DNA of 64,000 nucleotides from Acinetobacter calcoaceticus (GCF_016508255.1 NZ_JADVKT010000002.1:682001-746000); one strand, 5' to 3'. Shown: positions 26,578 through 36,400, counted from the first letter of the stretch. Program-made: numbers and translations. Notes: generated from the sequence alone by a model not told the origin.

Positions 26578-27501
26578 ATGGATTATTTGATCCAGACGGA
26601 GACAATTTTGTTTGATCTAGATAGTAGATTACTAAATATTTTTTATCACATTTATCGGTTTAAAAGTGTTTCAATGGCTGCTGATGCTATTGGCCTTACA
26701 CAACCGAGCGTTAGTAATGGTCTAAACAAAATCCGTCAGCATTTTAATGATCCACTTTTTATTCGTGTTGGCAATGAAATGATTCCAACTGAATTAGCCA
26801 AAGAAATCTTTCCACTCATTAGTGAAGTGATTGATAAAGTAGAAAGTATTAATAATTTTAGTGTGAATTTTGATCCGCTCACCTCGGATCAACTTTTTAC
26901 AATTGCAATGACCGATGTATCACATCTGGTTTTATTGCCACAATTAACCAATTATTTAAAAGAGAAAGCACCTTTAATTCGTTTGAATATTAGGCCCATT
27001 ACGCCAGAAACAAGCTATCAAATGGCGAATGGCGAAATTGACCTCGCGATTGGATTTCTACCCCAATTGGAAGAAGGCTTTTATCAACAGAAATTTTTTA
27101 AACAACATTATGTGGTGATTAGCTCTAAGAGCCATCCCCGTTTAGACCCAAATAATTTTACTTTAGATGATTATATGCGTGAATATCACATCGATATTGA
27201 TGCAGGTATTGGGCATTATCATATTAAAAATGAATTGCAAAACAAAGGATTAGATAGAAACATTCTAATTCGATTGCCAAGTTACTTAGGTGTTGGATTG
27301 GTAGTTCAAGAGACTGATGCTATTGCAACTGTGCCATATTATTTAAGTCAGGTATTATTGGTCAGAGAAAACTTACAAATTTTACCAGCACCACTCGATT
27401 TCCCGACTTACGATGTTAAACAGCATTGGCATATGTCTTGTCACCATAAAAGTAGCCATAAATGGTTCCGACAAACTTGCTATGAGCTGTTTAAAGTTTA
27501 A
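26578..27501 (+). CDS. LysR-family transcriptional regulator (NodD/MexT-like group)
   Basis: 307 aa. HTH within FKSVSMAADAIGLTQPSVSNGLNKIRQHFNDPLFIRVGNEMIPT, whose DPLF.R pattern marks the NodD/LinR/MexT subgroup for aromatic or electrophile signals. The effector domain (about 95-300) includes EIDLAIGFLPQLEEGFYQQ. It converges on atoB across a terminator and lies 203 bases after another LysR gene. No adjacent structural gene shares its orientation, so the target is unknown. The start at 26578 is the only ATG near the family's usual N-terminus; a weak ribosome site precedes it. Confidence 0.85.
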   Translation: MDYLIQTETILFDLDSRLLNIFYHIYRFKSVSMAADAIGLTQPSVSNGLNKIRQHFNDPLFIRVGNEMIPTELAKEIFPLISEVIDKVESINNFSVNFDPLTSDQLFTIAMTDVSHLVLLPQLTNYLKEKAPLIRLNIRPITPETSYQMANGEIDLAIGFLPQLEEGFYQQKFFKQHYVVISSKSHPRLDPNNFTLDDYMREYHIDIDAGIGHYHIKNELQNKGLDRNILIRLPSYLGVGLVVQETDAIATVPYYLSQVLLVRENLQILPAPLDFPTYDVKQHWHMSCHHKSSHKWFRQTCYELFKV

Positions 27502-27507
27502 AAAACA

Positions 27508-27547
27508 AAGAAGATGTAATTAGAATTATTACATCTTCTTCTTATTC
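27508..27547. terminator. Convergent terminator, LysR gene / atoB
   Basis: AAGAAGATGTAAT (27508-27520) and ATTACATCTTCTT (27528-27540) form a 13-bp stem with a 7-base loop, followed by T-rich sequence on + and A-rich on the other side. Confidence 0.85.
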
Positions 27548-27552
27548 TATTT

Positions 27553-28725
27553 TTAGATTTCAATTGCCACAGCAGTCGCTTCACCGCCACCAATACATAG
27601 TGCAGCAACGCCTTTCTTTTTACCTAAGCGCTTTAAAGCATAGATGAGAGAAAGAATAATACGTGAACCTGTCGCACCGATAGGATGTCCTAAAGCACAT
27701 GCGCCGCCATGTACGTTAACTTTAGATTCATCAATGCCTAACTCATGAATTGGTGCCATTGCAACCATGGCAAATGCTTCATTAATTTCCCAAGCATCTA
27801 CTTCCTCAACAGACCAACCAGCACGCTCAAGTACTTTTTGAATCGCACTAATCGGGGCAATCGTAAATTCGCTTGGATGTTGCGAATGAGTCGAAGTTGC
27901 AACAATTTTTGCTAAAGTATTTAAACCATGTGATTTTGCATATTCTTCAGTAGTAAGTACTAACGCAGCAGCACCATCAGAAATTGAGCTTGAGTTTGCC
28001 GCTGTAATTGTGCCGTCTTTGCTAAAAGCAGGGCGCAATGTTGGAATTTTTTCAAGATTTGCTTTTAAGGGTTGCTCATCCTGATCAACAACCTCTACGC
28101 CTTTACGCGTTTTTACTTCAACAGGAACAATCTCTTCTTTGAAGTAGCCTTCAGTAATTGCTGTTTGTGCTTTTTTGAGTGATGAAATCGCAAAATCATC
28201 CATTTGCTCACGAGTAAAACCTTTGGTGTTTGCCATGTCTTGAGCAAAAGAACCCATTAGACGCCCTGTTTCTGCATCTTCAAGGCCATCTAAAAACATG
28301 TGGTCTTTAATTTCTCCGTGACCCATACGATAGCCACCACGTGCTTTTGGCAAAATATATGGAGCATTACTCATAGACTCCATACCACCTGCAACAATAA
28401 TATCTGCACTTCCTGCTTTGAGGGTGTCAGAGGCCATCAAGACAGCCTTCATAGCAGATCCACACAGTTTATTAATGGTGACTGCACCCACATGATCAGG
28501 TACACCTGCTTTACGCATCGCTTGACGAGCAGGGCCTTGGCCTATGCCTGCACTTAGTACACAGCCAAAAATAACTTCATTGACCTGATCAGGGGCAATA
28601 CCTGCACGTTTAATCGATTCACGGATGACAGCAGCACCCAACTCTGGGGCAGTTAGGGCTGATAAATTACCTTGAAAACCGCCCATTGCAGTACGACTGC
28701 CTGAAACAATAACGATTGAGCTCAT
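27553..28725 (-). CDS. atoB: Acetyl-CoA C-acetyltransferase (thiolase)
   Basis: 390 aa thiolase. Nucleophile Cys88 lies in NKLCGSAMKAV, and the other active-site residues are His347 in GHPIGATGSR and Cys377 in ALCIGGGEA. NEAFA is also present. It cleaves acetoacetyl-CoA with CoA to two acetyl-CoA in the cytoplasm. It is the last gene of atoD-atoA-atoE-atoB, where CoA transfer to acetoacetate precedes it, so the degradative role is more likely than the PHB-biosynthetic PhaA role. It starts 66 bases after the transporter gene. Confidence 0.92.
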   Translation of the reverse strand: MSSIVIVSGSRTAMGGFQGNLSALTAPELGAAVIRESIKRAGIAPDQVNEVIFGCVLSAGIGQGPARQAMRKAGVPDHVGAVTINKLCGSAMKAVLMASDTLKAGSADIIVAGGMESMSNAPYILPKARGGYRMGHGEIKDHMFLDGLEDAETGRLMGSFAQDMANTKGFTREQMDDFAISSLKKAQTAITEGYFKEEIVPVEVKTRKGVEVVDQDEQPLKANLEKIPTLRPAFSKDGTITAANSSSISDGAAALVLTTEEYAKSHGLNTLAKIVATSTHSQHPSEFTIAPISAIQKVLERAGWSVEEVDAWEINEAFAMVAMAPIHELGIDESKVNVHGGACALGHPIGATGSRIILSLIYALKRLGKKKGVAALCIGGGEATAVAIEI

Positions 28726-28791
28726 TTTAATATCTCTTAAAATTAGTGTATTTGTTAAATGTCTTTAACCGAAGCTAAAGACGCCAATAAA

Positions 28792-30201
28792 TTAAAAAGT
28801 GGGTGGGGTATAACTCAGTGTTCTTCCCAAGAACCACAATAAAAATAGAACTAAGGGAAAGTGGACAACTAGCTGAGTCACTGTAAAACCGATTACATCT
28901 TTTGCTTTTAGTTTTAAAATGCCTAACATTGGAAGCATGAAAAATGGATTAATTAAGTTTGGTAATGCTTCAGCCGCGTTATAAATTTGTACCGACCAGC
29001 CTAGATGGACTTTCAAATCATTTGCTGCTTGCATAACATATGGGGCTTCAATAATCCATTTACCACCACCAGATGGCACAAAGAACCCAAGTACAGCAGA
29101 GTAAATTCCCATCACAATCGCAAAAGTTTCTTTTGAAGCAATAGAAACGAAGAATTCAGCAACATAGTGCGACAGCGATAAATTCTGACTGTTTAAAGCT
29201 TGCGTCATAATAAAAGCAATACTTCCGTATAACGGAAATTGAATTAAAATTCCTGAAACAGCAGGAACTGCCTTTGCAACAGCATTTAGAAAATTACGTG
29301 GTGTTCCATGCAAGGCTAGGCCAAGCATTAAAAAGACAAAGTTATATGTGTTGAGGCTTGAAATCGCAATAATTGGGTTACTTTTCGAGAACTCAAAAAA
29401 CATCCAGATTAAGCCTAAAGCCACCACAATAATGGTTAAAATAGGGGAGTTTTCTAACCAGTCACCAGGACGATTAGATTTTTCTTCATGTGCTTTTTCT
29501 TCTTCAAATTGAATATTAAAACTATCTATCGTTTTAACATTATTACCTTTTGGCGCGGACCAATAAGCAATTGCTAGTGAAACAATAACCAAAATAATGG
29601 TCATAGCAATGGATTGCCAAAGAAAGATCGTTTCGGTAAATGGAATAACACCCGTCAGGTTATAAATGGACTCTGGCAGACTACTTTTATTTGCTTGAAG
29701 CTGTGCTGCTGAAGAACTAATTCCAAGTGCCCAAGTCGCACCCATACCAATAATTGCAGCTGCCGCAGCTGCGCGATAATCCATATTGAGTTCTTTACGT
29801 TTCGCCAGCGCTATAACTAATAATGCAGTAAGGATGGTACTTACTGCCCAATTGACCAGAGAAATTAACAAGCTAACGGTTGCAACCAAAACAATAGCAC
29901 CGCGCCCAGAGTTTGGAATACGAGCCATTTTCTGGATAAGGAATTTCACAGGCTTAGATACAGAAACGACATAACCAACAATGATGAGCATGGTCATTTG
30001 TAGGGTAAACGGAATAAGACTCCAAAAACCATTACCAAATGAAGTTGCTACATCCTGAATAGGTGCTCCAATTCCTAAAGCAGCAATTGAGACAATAATG
30101 ACGCCTAGCAATGCAAAAATGTATGAATCTGGAAACCATTTTTCAGACCAGTTACTAATTCGAAGGGCAAATCTTTCAAAAATTCCTTGCTGTTTATCCA
30201 T
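28792..30201 (-). CDS. atoE: Short-chain fatty acid transporter AtoE
   Basis: 469 aa membrane protein with about 12 helices. The N-terminus GIFERFALRISNWSEKWFPD and glycine-rich VPSGGGKWIIEAPYVM are characteristic of the AtoE (short-chain fatty acid/acetoacetate) transporter family. A charged cytoplasmic loop (EEEKAHEEKSNR) separates halves. It probably imports acetoacetate or butyrate. It lies between the CoA-transferase genes (111 bases away) and thiolase, and co-transcription is likely though the gap could hold a minor promoter. Confidence 0.9.
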   Translation of the reverse strand: MDKQQGIFERFALRISNWSEKWFPDSYIFALLGVIIVSIAALGIGAPIQDVATSFGNGFWSLIPFTLQMTMLIIVGYVVSVSKPVKFLIQKMARIPNSGRGAIVLVATVSLLISLVNWAVSTILTALLVIALAKRKELNMDYRAAAAAAIIGMGATWALGISSSAAQLQANKSSLPESIYNLTGVIPFTETIFLWQSIAMTIILVIVSLAIAYWSAPKGNNVKTIDSFNIQFEEEKAHEEKSNRPGDWLENSPILTIIVVALGLIWMFFEFSKSNPIIAISSLNTYNFVFLMLGLALHGTPRNFLNAVAKAVPAVSGILIQFPLYGSIAFIMTQALNSQNLSLSHYVAEFFVSIASKETFAIVMGIYSAVLGFFVPSGGGKWIIEAPYVMQAANDLKVHLGWSVQIYNAAEALPNLINPFFMLPMLGILKLKAKDVIGFTVTQLVVHFPLVLFLLWFLGRTLSYTPPTF

Positions 30202-30312
30202 ATCTAAAAAATCCTTCTAATTCTTATTCATTGAAAGCACATCCGGTGCTTAAAGGGTTAAGACTCAAGTTCACTTTCTAACTTGAGCCTTGGTACTCAA
30301 TAGAATTAAATT

Positions 30313-30954
30313 TTAAGCCACTAATGTTTTATAAAATTGAACACCTGTAACTGCTTGAATCTGTTCAAGAGTGACATCTTTCGCAAGTTCAATAAGTTCA
30401 ACACCTTGAGGAGTAATATCCATTACACCTAAGTCGGTGATTACTCGGTGCACGACACCTTTACCTGTTAAAGGTAAACTACAGTTTTTCACAATTTTTG
30501 GTGTACCGTCTTTTGCACAATGTTCCATAAGAACCACTACTTTTTGGACACCAACAACTAAGTCCATTGCACCGCCCATGCCTTTGACTTTTTTACTCGG
30601 AATCATCCAGTTGGCCAAGTCACCATTTTCGGAAACTTCCATTGCCCCTAAAATTGCAATATTTACATGGCCACCACGAATCATTGCAAAAGATTCTGAG
30701 CTTGAGAAAAATGCGGCTCCAGAGCGCGCAGTAACTGTTTGTTTACCTGCATTAATTAAATCAGCATCAACGGTTTCTTCTGTTGGAAACTCGCCAATAC
30801 CCAACAACCCATTTTCAGACTGGAGCCAAACATTAATATTTTCTGGAATATAGTTAGCCACAAGGGTAGGTAAACCAATACCTAAATTCACATAGAAACC
30901 GTCTTCAAGTTCTTGTGCAGCACGTTGTGCCATTTCATTACGAGACCAAGCCAT
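30313..30954 (-). CDS. atoA: Acetoacetate CoA-transferase subunit B (AtoA)
   Basis: 213 aa. The catalytic glutamate lies in [12 protein letters not shown] (Glu47), the hallmark of 3-oxoacid CoA-transferase beta subunits. [26 protein letters not shown] and [11 protein letters not shown] are conserved blocks. Together with AtoD it transfers CoA from acetyl-CoA or succinyl-CoA to acetoacetate. It starts 1 base after the atoD stop, so translation is coupled. Succinyl-CoA:3-ketoacid transferase (ScoB) is the alternative name; context with atoE and atoB favours ato. Confidence 0.92.
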   Translation of the reverse strand: MAWSRNEMAQRAAQELEDGFYVNLGIGLPTLVANYIPENINVWLQSENGLLGIGEFPTEETVDADLINAGKQTVTARSGAAFFSSSESFAMIRGGHVNIAILGAMEVSENGDLANWMIPSKKVKGMGGAMDLVVGVQKVVVLMEHCAKDGTPKIVKNCSLPLTGKGVVHRVITDLGVMDITPQGVELIELAKDVTLEQIQAVTGVQFYKTLVA

Positions 30955-30955
30955 C

Positions 30956-31660
30956 TTATACTGCCTCCGTGCTTAAAGTTTTATGCTCAATACGTTTTTC
31001 AGGTGATGCATTCAGTACAATGCGGTTTATATAGATACCCGCTAAATGGATTTCATCCGGATCCAATTCACCAATTTCAACAACCTGTTCAACTTCTGCG
31101 ATTGTAATTTTTCCAGCCATCGCACATTCAGGGTTAAAATTCTGTGCAGTTTTACGGAATACTAAATTTCCTGCTTTGTCTGCCTTATATGCTTTAACTA
31201 GCGCAACATCTGCGGTTAAAGATTCTTCTAAAATATAGTTTTTACCTTTAAATGTACGTTCTTCTTTACCTTCAGCAATAAGTGTTCCTACACCCGTTTG
31301 AGTATAGAAAGCAGGGATTCCTGCACCACCAGCACGTAATTTTTCTGCTAATGTTCCTTGTGGAGTGAGTTCGACATCAAGCTCACCATTTAAATATTGG
31401 CGCTCAAACTCTTTATTTTCACCCACATAAGATGAAATCATTTTCTTGATTTGTTTGGTTTGCAGCAAAATACCTAAACCGAAGTCATCTACACCTGCGT
31501 TATTAGAAATACAGGTTAAACCAGTTACTCCACTTTGCTTTACAGCCACAATGAGTTTTTCAGGAATACCGCATAGGCCAAAACCACCAACGGCAAGTGT
31601 TTGATTATCGGCAATAATATCTTTAATAGCTGCCTCTGCACTGGCATAAACTTTATTCAT
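30956..31660 (-). CDS. atoD: Acetoacetate CoA-transferase subunit A (AtoD)
   Basis: 234 aa, family length. The CoA-binding glycine-rich segment [10 protein letters not shown] lies near the N-terminus, and family blocks [17 protein letters not shown] and [10 protein letters not shown] follow. It is the alpha subunit paired with AtoA encoded immediately downstream. First gene of the ato operon: 245 bases separate it from a LysR-type gene on the same strand, which leaves room for a regulated promoter. No sigma-54 promoter or AtoC-type activator is visible, unlike in E. coli. Confidence 0.92.
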   Translation of the reverse strand: MNKVYASAEAAIKDIIADNQTLAVGGFGLCGIPEKLIVAVKQSGVTGLTCISNNAGVDDFGLGILLQTKQIKKMISSYVGENKEFERQYLNGELDVELTPQGTLAEKLRAGGAGIPAFYTQTGVGTLIAEGKEERTFKGKNYILEESLTADVALVKAYKADKAGNLVFRKTAQNFNPECAMAGKITIAEVEQVVEIGELDPDEIHLAGIYINRIVLNASPEKRIEHKTLSTEAV

Positions 31661-31905
31661 TCTATTGTTTTCCTATATCCCTTAGTGGTTTTAGTTTTAG
31701 CATCTTGATTTACGTTATAGAAGTTAATTTTTTTAAAGGATTAATGAGTATATTCAATGAATGCTATCAAATTAACAACAAAAAAACAGACGTATAGAAC
31801 GCTAAAATCTTTAGTAATTTATTTTAAGATATTGAAAATTATATAAATTAATAAATTTGGCTTAAGCGTGCACGTAGCTCACTCTAAAATGCAGTCTTTA
31901 ATTTT

Positions 31906-32787
31906 TTAAAATTTATATTGAAGTAACGCCTCAATAAACTGAGTCGAAATATTTGAAATTTCAAAGTTCTTTTTATAAACAATTCCCACTGTCTTATGAA
32001 TAGTTTCGTCTTTTAATTCAATCAATACGTTATGTTCTTTATCTATGTGTTTAGCAAAATGCCTTGGAATCGCACTTACCCCAATTCCATAAGCGACAAA
32101 ACTTGAAAGTGATGAAATTTGATGACATTCAACCTTTAAATCAAGGGTTAAGTTATTACGAAGACAATTTTGCTCAACCAAATAACGAACAATTGAAGGC
32201 TTTTGTAAAGTAACAAATGGATTTGAACAGAGCTGCTCCCAAGTAATTGAGGAAGCACCTGCCAGTGGATGAGTCTTGGGTAATAATGCTAAAAAATCTT
32301 CTTCAAAGAGCGGTTGGAACTCTAAACCTTCAATGAGGTCTGGCTCAAAACACAAACCAAGCTCAAAAATACCATCTTGTACTTTTTCAATAATGTTTTC
32401 ATTTGGAATATCATGAATTGAAAAGTTAAGGTTTGGATGAAGCGCTAAAAATTGATGAATTACTTCAGGTAAAATTGCATGAGTCACAAAAGGCATAGAA
32501 GCAATACTTAAAGTACCACGATTAAGCTTAAATCGTTGCTTCACATCATTTTCCATTTCATCCCAATTGGCGAGCAATTTCTTTGCATAAGGAATAAGGG
32601 ATTTACCTTCCTGAGTCAGTTCAACACGGCGAGTATTTCGGTTAAATAGTTTTCCGCCTAATTCTTCTTCTAAGCTTTTGATGCTGAGACTTAAAGCTGA
32701 TTGGCTTAGATGTAGCTCTAAAGATGCATTGGCATAGTTGAGTGTACGCGCAAGGGCTAAAAAAGCTTTTAGTTGTTTAAGCGTCAT
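31906..32787 (-). CDS. LysR-family regulator, probable regulator of the ato operon
   Basis: 293 aa. N-terminal HTH LKAFLALARTLNYANASLELHLSQSALSLSIKSLEEELGGKLFNR is canonical LysR. The effector domain (about 90-290) includes FELGLCFEPDLIEGLEF and SSLSSFVAYGIGVSAIPRHF. It lies immediately upstream of atoD on the same strand with a 245-base AT-rich gap, the only regulator next to the operon. The gap holds the short dyad ATTCAATGAAT near 31754, a possible LysR site. Effector could be acetoacetate or a CoA ester (inference). Confidence 0.83.
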   Translation of the reverse strand: MTLKQLKAFLALARTLNYANASLELHLSQSALSLSIKSLEEELGGKLFNRNTRRVELTQEGKSLIPYAKKLLANWDEMENDVKQRFKLNRGTLSIASMPFVTHAILPEVIHQFLALHPNLNFSIHDIPNENIIEKVQDGIFELGLCFEPDLIEGLEFQPLFEEDFLALLPKTHPLAGASSITWEQLCSNPFVTLQKPSIVRYLVEQNCLRNNLTLDLKVECHQISSLSSFVAYGIGVSAIPRHFAKHIDKEHNVLIELKDETIHKTVGIVYKKNFEISNISTQFIEALLQYKF

Positions 32788-32901
32788 TTCATTCCTTTAG
32801 ATTACTCAACTTATCTAGAAGGGTAATTTATACGAAAATTTGTCTAATATGATGTTTTTTGACAAAAATTAAGAAAAGAAAGTAGGGAAGAATATGCTGA
32901 A

Positions 32902-33309
32902 CTACTTTAGTAAATTTTCCCAACAGAATTCATCTGTGTTGTTTGCAAAATATAGAGCCATTCCAACTAAATGGAAAAATAAATGACCTAGCCAAATTGC
33001 TTGAGGGGAAATTTTTAAGCCTTCTAATAAAATAGTTATTGAATAGATTGCTAATAAAAAGGTGAAAAAGATGATGTATGTAGTACTCGCTACAAATTTA
33101 TATTTGGGCGCTAATTGAGGAATTTTATATCCAATCAAAATTTGCATACCATAATTTATGATCAGCACAATTATAGTTACAACTATTTGTGGTACATGTA
33201 AATATTCTAGAGAGAGTTGTGCGATCATGAAAATGATTTGCCACAGTAGAAACATACCAAGAGGGTATAATATAAATTTAATCCACATCATATTTTGTTT
33301 TCTTATCAA
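32902..33309 (-). CDS. Small integral membrane protein, unknown
   Basis: 135 aa with four predicted helices (about 8-28, 38-60, 70-92 and 100-120) and a short hydrophilic tail ending NTDEFCWENLLK. No family recognised. The start could also be the internal ATGs at residue 7 or 8. It opens an AT-rich stretch of small unassigned genes and is divergent from the lipoprotein gene at 33442. Confidence 0.6.
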   Translation of the reverse strand: MIRKQNMMWIKFILYPLGMFLLWQIIFMIAQLSLEYLHVPQIVVTIIVLIINYGMQILIGYKIPQLAPKYKFVASTTYIIFFTFLLAIYSITILLEGLKISPQAIWLGHLFFHLVGMALYFANNTDEFCWENLLK

Positions 33310-33381
33310 GATCTTACATTGTCATTCTATTGAATAATTTAAATTAAATAAATACTATTTTTCAAAAATTTAAACCATCGA

Positions 33382-33475
33382 TTTGGGTGGTTTGTATTAT
33401 CCTTAACTGTTAAATTTAAATTAATTAAAGTGGATAATGTCATGAAAAAGAGTATTTTTTTAGGGTTAGTTTCAA
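33382..33475 (+). repeat. Leader and signal-peptide region, copy 1 of a duplicated block
   Basis: TTTGGGTgGTTT, ACTGTTAAATTT, TGGATAATgTCATGAAAAA and the start of the signal peptide recur in the same order and spacing at 37112-37205, ahead of another lipoprotein gene. TTTGGGT to ATG is 60 bases here and 62 there. Confidence 0.65.
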
Positions 33476-33789
33476 GTTTTGCTTTTTTTAATGGTTGCCA
33501 ATCTATAGAACAGCAAACGGAAAATAAAGCTGATGTAGTATTAACAACTCAAAAATCTACAGCTGAATACAAAAATTGTGTTCTTGAAAATACATCTGTG
33601 CTTTTGCCTCTAACTGCGACTGAGACTAAAAATGGTTTTAGGCTTGCTAAAGGAGAAATGGGATATGCTGGAGTGACTATATATATAGCAAATGAAAATG
33701 GTATCACAATGGTAAAAGGATATATTCCCTCATCCTCTTGGGCAGTTATTCCGAAAAAAATGAAGCAAGCACTTAATGATTGCGCCTAA
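33442..33789 (+). CDS. Small secreted/lipoprotein of unknown function
   Basis: 115 aa from the ATG at 33442 (a GTG at 33430 is in frame but the upstream GTGGATAATG looks like leader). Signal peptide MKKSIFLGLVSSFAFFNGC; the cysteine at residue 18 could be lipidated, but FNGC is a weak lipobox. The mature part has three more cysteines, one near the C-terminus. The promoter, leader and first residues closely resemble those of the lipoprotein gene at 37174, while the rest differs. No family recognised. Confidence 0.6.
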   Translation: MKKSIFLGLVSSFAFFNGCQSIEQQTENKADVVLTTQKSTAEYKNCVLENTSVLLPLTATETKNGFRLAKGEMGYAGVTIYIANENGITMVKGYIPSSSWAVIPKKMKQALNDCA

Positions 33790-33826
33790 AAGATATTAAT
33801 ATGTAATAAATAATACGTAATCGTCT

Positions 33827-34240
33827 TTAAGTTTCACATTTTGAATTATTGGTTTTGAAATGATCTAAATATTCCTGAGATTGAAAGAAAATTGGTTTCG
33901 CATCTTTCTGTTGTAAAAGCTTTGGATAGTACTGCATATACACTGCCAGAAGTTTTTGAGCATCTGCAAGATAATCACATTCTGCTTGAAGTTTATCTTG
34001 TAAATTATTTGCAAATTTAATTCTTGGTTCATGGTGAGCTTTAAAGATATCAACCTGTTTTTTCATTCTTTGGTCAAAAATTTCTCTAGATGCTTTTTCA
34101 CCATCCGAAAAGAATACGTAATGAAAATCAAAACCCTGCCAATTCAAATCATTTTTAGGTATGTAAATAATTTGTGCTGCACGGGTAAATTTATAAGATA
34201 TTAAGGAAAGAATAATAATTAAAATTGTCTTTTTTATCAT
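33827..34240 (-). CDS. Secreted protein of unknown function
   Basis: 137 aa. A cleavable signal peptide (KKTILIIILSLISYKFTRAA, cut near residue 21-22) is followed by a Lys/Gln/Asp-rich periplasmic domain with two cysteines (LQAECDYLAD and the terminal SKCET) that could form a disulfide. No domain recognised. It stands alone between convergent and co-oriented small genes of the AT-rich island. Confidence 0.58.
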   Translation of the reverse strand: MIKKTILIIILSLISYKFTRAAQIIYIPKNDLNWQGFDFHYVFFSDGEKASREIFDQRMKKQVDIFKAHHEPRIKFANNLQDKLQAECDYLADAQKLLAVYMQYYPKLLQQKDAKPIFFQSQEYLDHFKTNNSKCET

Positions 34241-34344
34241 TTTTTAACTCTTTTCAAAATTTTAAGGAGATTTTATCAAATAACTAATTTCTCACAATAA
34301 TATCCAAGACTTAATTTTACGATGATATTAAGCCGAATAAGAGC

Positions 34345-34806
34345 TTATTTTACTTCCATAGGACCAGCTAACCAATAACCATAATCTGCACAAGCTTTAG
34401 AAATAGAAGGAGTAACTTGAGTAGATTTCACTTCATATAACCCACCACCTAGTGATATCTGTTCACCAATTACAGCAGATTGATTTGTAAAACCATTAGT
34501 AATTTTAAATTTACCATTTCCTAAGTTTTCTAATTTGCTGCCATAGGGCCAAATAATTAGTGGAGCCGTTTCATCTCCAAGTCTGATACATCCACTTTCA
34601 TCTACTATAAGCTTTCCTTGTGCTGAAGCCATCATTGAAATATTACTTCTCGTATTGCTTGTGATAAGTACAGGTTGAATAGAGATATCTTCATTGGTAG
34701 CTATAGTAGGCTTTACCATGCAAGATGTAAGGCTAATAGTCATTAAATATAATAAGAGTTGTATTTCATATAATGATTTAAAAACCTTGAATAATAACCA
34801 TTTCAT
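34345..34806 (-). CDS. Putative lipoprotein of unknown function
   Basis: 153 aa as opened. A lipobox-like LTSC appears at residues 26-29, preceded by a hydrophobic stretch. Starting from the internal Met at residue 22 would leave too short a signal, so the longer start is kept. The mature part has IVDESGCIRLGDETAPLIIWP and FKITNGFTNQSAVIGEQISLGGG, a beta-rich pattern seen in small Acinetobacter lipoproteins. No function known to me. It starts 31 bases past the stop of a co-oriented small gene. Confidence 0.55.
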   Translation of the reverse strand: MKWLLFKVFKSLYEIQLLLYLMTISLTSCMVKPTIATNEDISIQPVLITSNTRSNISMMASAQGKLIVDESGCIRLGDETAPLIIWPYGSKLENLGNGKFKITNGFTNQSAVIGEQISLGGGLYEVKSTQVTPSISKACADYGYWLAGPMEVK

Positions 34807-34836
34807 AAGCTTCTATCTTATTCGTACAGCTATATG

Positions 34837-35100
34837 TTATGACGGCCTAACCTTAGTTTTCTTTGTCAAAATCTTGATAATTTTAAAAACCTGATTATCT
34901 AGTTTTATCTTTTGATGAACAGTTGCATTGTCGAGCTGATCCCACAACTCGAATGGGAAAAACTCTGAACTATGATCAAATACCCATAACCATTGATAAC
35001 TATTGTTAAGGGTATTTACATCAAAACGTACATCCTGGACTTTGACAATCTTAAGTTGTTTATGATGTTCGTCTTGAAGAATAATTTCATGGTTCTCCAT
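34837..35100 (-). CDS. Small cytoplasmic protein, unknown
   Basis: 87 aa from the ATG at 35100, which has GTGGATG in ribosome-site position; the frame is open to 35124. No signal peptide. Composition is acidic then basic, with WLWVFDHSSEFFPFELWDQL in the middle. Unrecognised. The lipoprotein gene follows on the same strand, so the two may be a transcription unit. Confidence 0.5.
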   Translation of the reverse strand: MENHEIILQDEHHKQLKIVKVQDVRFDVNTLNNSYQWLWVFDHSSEFFPFELWDQLDNATVHQKIKLDNQVFKIIKILTKKTKVRPS

Positions 35101-35330
35101 TAGACATCCACAAATTAAAGACAATTCTTGATTTTACTGAAAATAATATTTTCTAGTTAGTTTGTTAAGTTGAGATTAATTTACAAAAGATTTCTGGTTG
35201 TTAAAGTTTGTCATTTTCAAAATGATAATAATCTTTACTCTTGAAATACAAGGTTTTAAATAGGTCAGGTTGTAAGCGTGGTATGTAGCTGTCAGAATGC
35301 CAAACTGACATCTATCTTCGAGTTATCGCT

Positions 35331-35774
35331 ATGAATTTAATAGGCTTTATGTATGCAAGTAAAACCAATAGTGAACATAGTCAAGTAAAACAAGATTTAA
35401 TTGATATCCTCACAGAAGCAGTCAAATTCAACTCTTATAATGATATTACGGGAGTACTTTACTATGGTAATGGGTATTTCTTGCAGTACTTAGAGGGCGA
35501 GAAAGAACAGGTTGAATCGCTGTTTTATAATTCAATTCTGAAAGATTCGCGACATCAGAACTGCGAAATCATCTTTTCGGAACCATCCGAGCAGCGGTTA
35601 TTTAAGCATTGGAGCATGAAATTTGCTCCTATAAATACGAAAATAAAGGATTTCTTTTTTCATCATCATGTCGATGAGTTTAACCCGTATTTGCTTAACA
35701 CTACCTCAATTCCATCTTTTATTGAACTGCTTGTAGATCAACCACATCTTAAAGCTGATCAATATCAGATTTAA
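35331..35774 (+). CDS. BLUF-domain blue-light photoreceptor
   Basis: 147 aa. The BLUF fold (1-95) shows the flavin-contacting residues: Tyr8 in FMYASK, Asn37 in YNDITGVLYYG, Gln52 in YFLQYLEG, and Trp94 with Met96 in HWSMKFAP. The C-terminal extension (about 96-147, FNPYLLNTTSIPSFIELL) matches short regulatory BLUF proteins such as BlsA, which bind FAD and act by protein-protein contact with transcription factors. Divergence from BlsA as I recall it suggests a paralogue. No output domain is fused. A stop and strong terminator follow, so it is monocistronic. The partner is not evident from neighbours. Confidence 0.9.
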   Translation: MNLIGFMYASKTNSEHSQVKQDLIDILTEAVKFNSYNDITGVLYYGNGYFLQYLEGEKEQVESLFYNSILKDSRHQNCEIIFSEPSEQRLFKHWSMKFAPINTKIKDFFFHHHVDEFNPYLLNTTSIPSFIELLVDQPHLKADQYQI

Positions 35775-35815
35775 TCAACGATAGGATATGGATTAGAGTA
35801 GTTTTTTTCTACTTA

Positions 35816-35841
35816 AAAAGCCCTTTGAAGAGGGCTTTTTT
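35816..35841 (+). terminator. Intrinsic terminator after BLUF gene
   Basis: AAAAGCCCT and AGGGCTTTT arms around a six-base loop, ending in a T-run. Confidence 0.88.
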
Positions 35842-35878
35842 GGTTAAGTGATGATTGGATATAGAGTTAATTAAATAC

Positions 35879-36253
35879 ATGAAGAAAATTTTAATTTTAT
35901 TATTTACATATTTATTATTATCAAATGCTAGTTATGCAATTTCTGAAAATGAGGCATTACACACACATTTTACATATACTCAAAATGAAAAGTATTGTAC
36001 AGATTTAAGAAGATATGCATTTACATTTATGCATGTTAGGCAAGATGGTATACCTCTTGATGATCTACTTGGATATATAGAAGCTGAAAAGAGTTTTTAT
36101 AATAAGAAAGAAGCGAATAGGATTGCTAAACTGGCATATGAATGGCCAATTCCAGAAACTTATGATGAAAATGAACTTCCTCCGATTCTTAAGTTTGGTG
36201 ACAGTATCGAAAACGCATGCTTAGGAAAAGAGACAACAAATGAAGAAAGGTAA
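35879..36253 (+). CDS. Secreted protein of unknown function
   Basis: 124 aa from the ATG at 35879 (an upstream ATG at 35855 would place residues before the signal peptide). Signal sequence KKILILLFTYLLLSNASYA, cleaved before ISEN. The mature domain has YCTDLRRYAFTFMHVRQDGIPLDDLL, a helix pattern with a conserved Cys near the start and another near the end (IENACLG), seen in many small periplasmic proteins of Acinetobacter. Immunity-like roles have been proposed for similar folds, but I cannot assign one here. Confidence 0.6.
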   Translation: MKKILILLFTYLLLSNASYAISENEALHTHFTYTQNEKYCTDLRRYAFTFMHVRQDGIPLDDLLGYIEAEKSFYNKKEANRIAKLAYEWPIPETYDENELPPILKFGDSIENACLGKETTNEER

Positions 36254-36400
36254 TCACTTTTTTTAAAGTATTTTGAAAATAGTTAAACTGCCTTAAGGCG
36301 GTTTAATATTTATTACTATTAGACTAGTGGTTAATAGGCTGATTTTTATTTTTAATTACACTCTGTTACAGTAAGAAAAATATAAAATAAATGGTAAATC

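Noticed and set aside
35200..35250. AT-rich CATTTTCAAAATGATAATAATC stretch upstream of the BLUF gene, considered a Fur box
   Set aside because: Only one half resembles GATAATGAT and there is no symmetrical partner; the gene has no iron link.
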